From Salvelinus alpinus (lineage: Eukaryota > Chordata > Actinopteri > Salmoniformes > Salmonidae): a DNA stretch of 64,000 bases. Position numbers and translations under genes: made by a program. Below the pieces are notes generated by a model. It had not been told where the DNA came from. It saw only the letters and a program-made list of their open reading frames with translations, and did no database searches. This document shows, one piece after another, positions 38,225 to 64,000 of the stretch. Position 1 is the first letter of the stretch, and each line of letters starts with the position of its first letter. Location of the stretch: positions 13,624,506 to 13,688,505 of the forward strand of contig NC_092122.1 in assembly GCF_045679555.1 (NCBI RefSeq), written 5' to 3'.

Positions 38225-38934
38225 AGTCTCCTTTCTAAAAGGGGGCAATTATTACCCCCAATTTGAATCCTGTTCAGCTCACTAGCCTCAATAATTCTGG
38301 ACCCTGGGCTTTGTTATTCTGTGTTCCTTTGTTTTGTTTAAACGAAGTGTCAATAAACTTTACCGCATTTATTTTTTTATCCGGATGAGTGTCTGTGGAT
38401 TGGAGAGGTTTGGATGACCACGGCGTGCCAGCTCTGACCTGACACTAACTGGCTCCTGACTACCAGGAATGTTCCTTTAAAGAGAAAAATGCAAAGAGAC
38501 GGGGCGGAGCCGCAAGCCCGCTGTCACTCTCTCAGTATTCCATAGTAGATTCACAGTATATCTTCAGGCTATTAGCAAGCAAATTAACTGTAAGGTAGAA
38601 GGTCCCGAAGAATACGAGAGAACGCAAATCAGTCCTCGGCTTTTGCAGAAGTAAATGCGGAATAATGGAATACTTTTCCCTGGGTGTCTGAACCGGCTGT
38701 GTTGTCAAACTGGGGTCTTTGTTCTTCTTTGATCATATATGATTGTTATTGAAAGGGAAAGTAAAGCCTACACTGGCTTTGAACCTTGGCTTTACATTCG
38801 GAGGATGAAATCTTGCATCTATTTGCCACTTGAATAACACCAACGAGGTGTCGCGTTGCCTATTCACAAGGCTGCTCTCGAGTTCTCTCATAGGCTAACC
38901 TCTTCTTGGGAACACTTACTCTTGGGTCGGAACT

Positions 38935-62717
<23,783 letters not shown>

Positions 62718-62731
62718 GTGAGTCATATATA

Positions 62732-64000
62732 CAGTTGAAGTCAGAAGTTTACATACACATTAGACAAATATATTTAAACAATTCCTGACATTTAATCCTA
62801 GTAAAGATTCCCTGTCTAAGGTCAGTTAGGATCACCACCTTATTTTAAGAATGTGAAATGTCAGAATAATAGTAGAGAGAATGATTTATTTCAGCTTTTA
62901 TTTCTTTCATCACATTCCCAGTTGGTCAGAAGTTTACATACACTCAGTTAGTATTAGTTAGCATTGCCTTTAAATTGTTTAACTAGGGTAAAACGTTTCG
63001 GGTAGCCTTCCACAAGCTTCCCACAATAAGTTGGGTGAATTTTGGCCCATTCCTCCTGACAGAGCTGGTGTAACTGAGTCAGGTTTGTGTGCCTCCTTGC
63101 TCGCACACGCGTTTTCAGTTCTGCCCACACATTTTCGATGCGATTGAGGTCAGGGCTTTGTGATGGCCACTCCAATACCTTGACTCTGTTGTCCTTAAGC
63201 CATTTTCTTACAACTTTGGAAGTATGCTTGGGGTCATTGTCCATTTGGAAGACCCATTTGCAACCAAGCTTTACTTCCTGACTGATGTCTTGAGATGTTG
63301 CTTCAATATATACACATGATGTCCCTTCCTCATGATGCCGTCTATTTTGTGAAGTGCACCAGTCCCTCCTGCAGCAAAGCATCCCCACAACATGATGCTG
63401 ACACCACTGTGCTTCATGGCTGGGATGGTGTTCTTCGGCTTGCAAGCATCCCTATTTTTCCTCCAAACATAACGATGGTCATTATGGCCAAACAGTTCTA
63501 TTTTTGTTTCATCAGACCAGAGGACATTTCTACAAAAAGTACAATCTTTGTCCCCATGTGCAGTTGCAAACCGTAGTCTGGCTTTTTTATGGCAGTTTTG
63601 GAGCAGTGGCTTCTTCCTTGCTGAGCGGCCTTTCAGGTTATGTCGATATAGGACTTTTTTTTACTGTGGATATAGATAATTTCGTACCTGTTTCCTCCAG
63701 CATCTTCACAAGTTCCTTTGCTGTTGTTCTGGGATTGATTTGCACTTTTCGCACCAAAGTATGTTCATCTCTAGGAGACAGAACGCGTCTCCTTCCTGAG
63801 TGGTATGACAGCTGCATGGTCCCATGGTGTTTATACATGCGTACTATTGTTTGTACAGATGAACGTGGTACCTTTGGGCGTTTGGAAAATGCTCCCAAGG
63901 ATGAACCAGACTTGTGGAGGTCTACAATTTTTTTTCTGAGGGCTTGGCTGATTTCTTTTGATTTTCCCATGATGTCAAGCAAAGAGGCACTGAGTTTGAA
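62732..64000 (-). mobile_element. Third Tc1-like transposon, runs off the window
   Basis: The terminus CAGTTGAAGTCAGAAGTTTA follows TA at 62730-62731, only 14 bp after the ntn4 exon 6 donor junction. The transposase reads on the minus strand: N-terminal helix-turn-helix region at 63982-63638 (MGKSKEISQALRKKIVDLHK), then [15 protein letters not shown], and a C-terminal part ending about 62954 with catalytic FQMDNDPKHT and SPDLNRIENVW. Frame changes near 63650 and 63430 show decay. It belongs to the same family as 9071-10892 but keeps the middle segment that copy lost. Confidence 0.93.

Larger units (their letters stand above)
34174..38934. other. Intergenic region between divergent snrpf and ntn4
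   Basis: It contains a (GT)n run (35190-35257), a palindromic TTAA-flanked MITE (35952-36282), a reverse SINE (36563-36993), two further inverted-repeat elements (about 37010-37456 and 37474-38224), and from about 38480 GC-richer sequence (GGGGCGGAGCCG at 38500) that is probably the ntn4 promoter and 5' UTR. The interval 34330-35150 shows nothing recognisable. No additional gene is supported. Confidence 0.5.

Overview
This is vertebrate nuclear DNA, almost certainly from a salmonid fish. Genes are intron-rich with GT-AG junctions. Long (GT)n/(CA)n tracts are everywhere, and the window holds HpaI-type tRNA-derived SINEs, Tc1-like transposons of the kind abundant in trout and salmon, and L2/RSg-1-type LINE tails. 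No prokaryotic, viral-genome or CRISPR content was seen. Identifications were made by reading the sequence against remembered protein families; no database search was run.

Layout. (1) 1-6152: gene-free upstream DNA with a HpaI SINE, a long GT tract and a 3.3 kb foldback transposon carrying 162-bp repeats, which ends about 220 bp before the next start codon. (2) 6153-19361, plus strand: a complete 22-coding-exon elapor2 (kiaa1324l) gene for a type I membrane protein of 1004 residues. (3) 22492-23913, plus strand: a complete 7-coding-exon tetraspanin of 239 residues, best matched to TSPAN9, followed by a 3' region with a poly(A) signal and then a 29/32-bp minisatellite. (4) 27838-32259, minus strand: amdhd1 (imidazolonepropionase), all eight recognisable exons present but broken by frameshifts, two in-frame stops and a lost splice donor; an unprocessed pseudogene. 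(5) 32731-34173, minus strand: a complete four-exon snrpf (Sm-F, 86 residues). (6) 38935 to beyond 62717, plus strand: the first six coding exons of ntn4 (netrin-4), with the C-terminal exons outside the window.

The amdhd1-snrpf-ntn4 neighbourhood matches the human 12q22-q23 order NTN4-SNRPF-(CCDC38)-AMDHD1, so this is an old vertebrate block. The genes are not functionally coupled: one acts in membrane trafficking, one in tetraspanin microdomains, one (dead) in histidine breakdown, one in the spliceosome and one in basement membrane. Decay of one amdhd1 copy fits loss of a duplicate after the salmonid whole-genome duplication, but the other copy is not in this window.

Most of the remaining DNA is transposons and tandem repeats, often nested. 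Highlights are a 3.9 kb, 84-copy, 46-bp minisatellite in ntn4 intron 2 with a higher-order 33-unit duplication and an apparent origin in a transposon end; an approximately 6 kb foldback element in ntn4 intron 3 invaded by a Tc1 element that was itself invaded by a LINE, and separately by a second LINE; and three solo LTRs with matching target-site duplications. I found no convincing new gene system; the most informative items are the amdhd1 pseudogene and the repeat architecture.
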